Shown: positions 17,164-18,533 of the stretch, in pieces
How the letters are laid out: every line of letters begins with the position of its first letter
Position numbering within the stretch: the first letter of the stretch is position 1
Assembly: GCA_964450715.1 (NCBI GenBank)
Contig: CAYVFC010000152.1
Coordinates: 1-18,533, forward strand
Direction: 5' to 3'
Origin: CAYVFC01 sp964450715
GTDB taxonomy: Bacteria; Myxococcota_A; Polyangia; Polyangiales; JAFGIB01
DNA: 18,533 nt
Position numbers and translations under genes: made by a program
Notes under the pieces: model-generated
Told to the model about the DNA's origin: nothing
What the model saw: only the letters and a program-made list of their open reading frames with translations
Databases searched by the model: none

Positions 17164-18447
17164 ATGTCCTTGGATTTCACCAACCTGCAAACGCTGAGCG
17201 ATTCGATCCGACCGCTCGCCCCCGCCGATCTCGAGGCGCGGATTTCCGAGCAGGGGGTCGCGCCCATCCTGGAGCAGACCATCGCCGCCCTGAAGGGGGC
17301 TTTTCTGCCCGACCGGGCGCCGTCCCAGCCGGTGGTCATCGCCTGGAAGGTAGACACCGCCGAGGGAGCGCAGAGCTACTATTTGACGGTAGGCGCCGGC
17401 CAATGCCGCTTCGACCCGGGCCAGCCCGAGGCGCCGGCGACCAGCCTGACGACGACCCTGCCCATATTCTTGCGCTTGGTATCGGGCGTGTTGAGCGGGA
17501 TGCAGGCCTACGCGCGCGGCCAGCTGTCGGTCGAGGGCGACATGGTGCTGGCGCTGCGCCAGATGACCTTTTTCGACCTCGACCTGGAGAACGCCGAGCT
17601 CGATCTGTCCACTCCCGAGGAGCTGGCCGCGCTGATCGAGGGGCGCAGCGATAGCGAAATCATGCAAGCGGCGGAGATCACGGGGCTGCAGAGGGTATTC
17701 GACAAGGTCTTCCAGGGCATGGTCGATCATTTTCTGCCGGAGAAGGCCGTCGGGCACAGCGGGGTGATCGAGTGGAAGCTCAGGACCGGCGAGGGGATCT
17801 ACGTCTACCATATGAAGATCGCGGCCGGCGGCTGCAGCGTGCAGAAGGGCCCGGCCGAGCTGCCCCGGGTGCGGCTGCAGACCAGCCTGCCGATCTTTTT
17901 ACGGCTCATCGCCGGGCGGCTGAACGGGATGCAGGCCTTTGCCGACTCACAGCTCGAGGTCAGCGGCGATTTCGTGCTGGCCCAGCTGCAGCAGACCTTC
18001 TTCAACGCCGATCTGAGCGGAGCCGAGCTCAACGTATCCAAGCCCTCCGAGCTCGCTCGCCTGATCCGGGACCGTAGCGACGCCGAGATCGACGCCGGCA
18101 TCAAGGTGACGGGCGTGGATCGTGCCCTGGATCTGGTCTTCCAGGGCATGGTCGATCACTATCTTCCGGCCAAGGCGGGCAACAAGCGGGCGGTCGTACA
18201 GTGGGACTTCGCTACCCCGGAAGGCCCGCGCTGCTACCAGTTCGTCTCCGACCGGGGCCGCTGTCGCTACCAGCGGGGCGTCTCGGAAAAGCCCAACGTG
18301 ACCCTCTCGGCCAGCCTGCCCAACTTCCTGCGCATCGCCGCCGGGCAGCTCAACGGGATCGTGGCGCTGGCCAAGGGCAAGATCAAGGTGCGCGGAAACA
18401 TCCTGCTCGCCCGCTCGCATCAGGGGTGGTTCGACCTCACCCGCTAG
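17164..18447 (+). CDS. Triple SCP2 sterol-carrier-domain protein
   Basis: Encodes 427 aa made of three consecutive SCP2-like domains (about 34-148, 177-290, 320-424). Each unit shows the order: a W/F strand after a charged helix (VVIAWKV, GVIEWKL, AVVQWDF), a Cys-containing strand (GQCRF, GGCSVQ, GRCRYQ), then LPIFLRL or LPNFLRI, G-x-L-x-G, and a G-D/N-x-x-LA strand. Linkers repeat VFQGMVDHxLP-x-KA at 182-195 and 325-338. SCP2 domains bind sterols, fatty acids or acyl-CoA in a hydrophobic pocket and have no catalysis of their own. The protein has no signal peptide, so a cytoplasmic role is expected. The ATG at 17164 (GGAG 8 nt upstream) is preferred over an in-frame TTG at 17146. Its TAG stop is the start of repeat element C. 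Confidence 0.9.
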   Translation: MSLDFTNLQTLSDSIRPLAPADLEARISEQGVAPILEQTIAALKGAFLPDRAPSQPVVIAWKVDTAEGAQSYYLTVGAGQCRFDPGQPEAPATSLTTTLPIFLRLVSGVLSGMQAYARGQLSVEGDMVLALRQMTFFDLDLENAELDLSTPEELAALIEGRSDSEIMQAAEITGLQRVFDKVFQGMVDHFLPEKAVGHSGVIEWKLRTGEGIYVYHMKIAAGGCSVQKGPAELPRVRLQTSLPIFLRLIAGRLNGMQAFADSQLEVSGDFVLAQLQQTFFNADLSGAELNVSKPSELARLIRDRSDAEIDAGIKVTGVDRALDLVFQGMVDHYLPAKAGNKRAVVQWDFATPEGPRCYQFVSDRGRCRYQRGVSEKPNVTLSASLPNFLRIAAGQLNGIVALAKGKIKVRGNILLARSHQGWFDLTR

Positions 18448-18533
18448 AGCCGGTCTCATAAACCATTTTGGTCGAATCTCGGAGCGCGACGGCCCCGGAT
18501 GCAAGGCGCGACGACGAGGAATAGCGGTGCTAT
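18444..18533. repeat. Palindromic element C, partial (runs off the window)
   Basis: Starts CTAGAGCCGGTCTC at the stop codon of the SCP2 gene. Positions 18501-18533 match the inverted core of element B (3964-3996) at 30 of 33 positions, while its outer arm differs from both A and B. The second arm lies beyond the window end. Confidence 0.7.

Overview
The window is an 18.5 kb stretch of GC-rich bacterial DNA, densely packed with genes. A membrane-bound Ser/Thr kinase, a hybrid histidine kinase, large secreted proteases with S8 and C25 domains, and a triple SCP2 protein suggest a Myxococcota/deltaproteobacteria-like lineage. This is inferred from gene content only; there is no rRNA or other marker to fix the taxonomy. 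I see no tRNA, rRNA, CRISPR array or intact transposase.

Layout. (1) 1-145: a stem-loop and a 36-bp tandem repeat lead into a class I SAM O-methyltransferase (146-1150, +), followed by a 12-TM RND/MMPL exporter (1208-3751, +). (2) 3720-4051: two abutting palindromic elements (A and B) fill the space between convergent genes and overlap the stop codons of both. (3) 4049-7108 (-): a hybrid histidine kinase and, 15 bp downstream, a cytochrome-b5-like/DUF2231 membrane protein form a two-gene operon. (4) 7231-14632 (+): a tightly coupled set with the look of a ribosomally made, modified peptide (RiPP) locus: PqqD-like RRE protein, radical SAM/SPASM enzyme, a 62-aa three-Cys precursor-like peptide with a Gly-Gly motif, an HprK-related kinase, and a 1584-aa polypeptide that joins an S26-type peptidase domain, a membrane segment, an S8 subtilase-like domain and a C-terminal C25 (gingipain/PorU-like) peptidase. 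(5) 14700-18447 (+): YjbQ/UPF0047, a six-TM Ser/Thr kinase, and a protein made of three SCP2 domains. A second, shortened A element (17028-17114) separates the last two, and a third type (C) starts at the final stop codon and runs off the window.

How the parts may work together (inference): in block 4 the PqqD-like protein would deliver the 62-aa peptide to the radical SAM enzyme, the HprK-like protein could phosphorylate a core Ser/Thr, and the fused peptidase could act in leader removal or downstream processing. No dedicated transporter or C39 peptidase is visible beside it. Gene order and spacing (2 bp, 8 bp, and a 4-bp GTGA overlap) strongly support co-expression from the precursor's neighbours through the giant protease. 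Block 3 is a signalling module reading its own membrane state. The exporter and the SCP2 protein both point to lipid handling, but nothing in the sequence ties them to each other.
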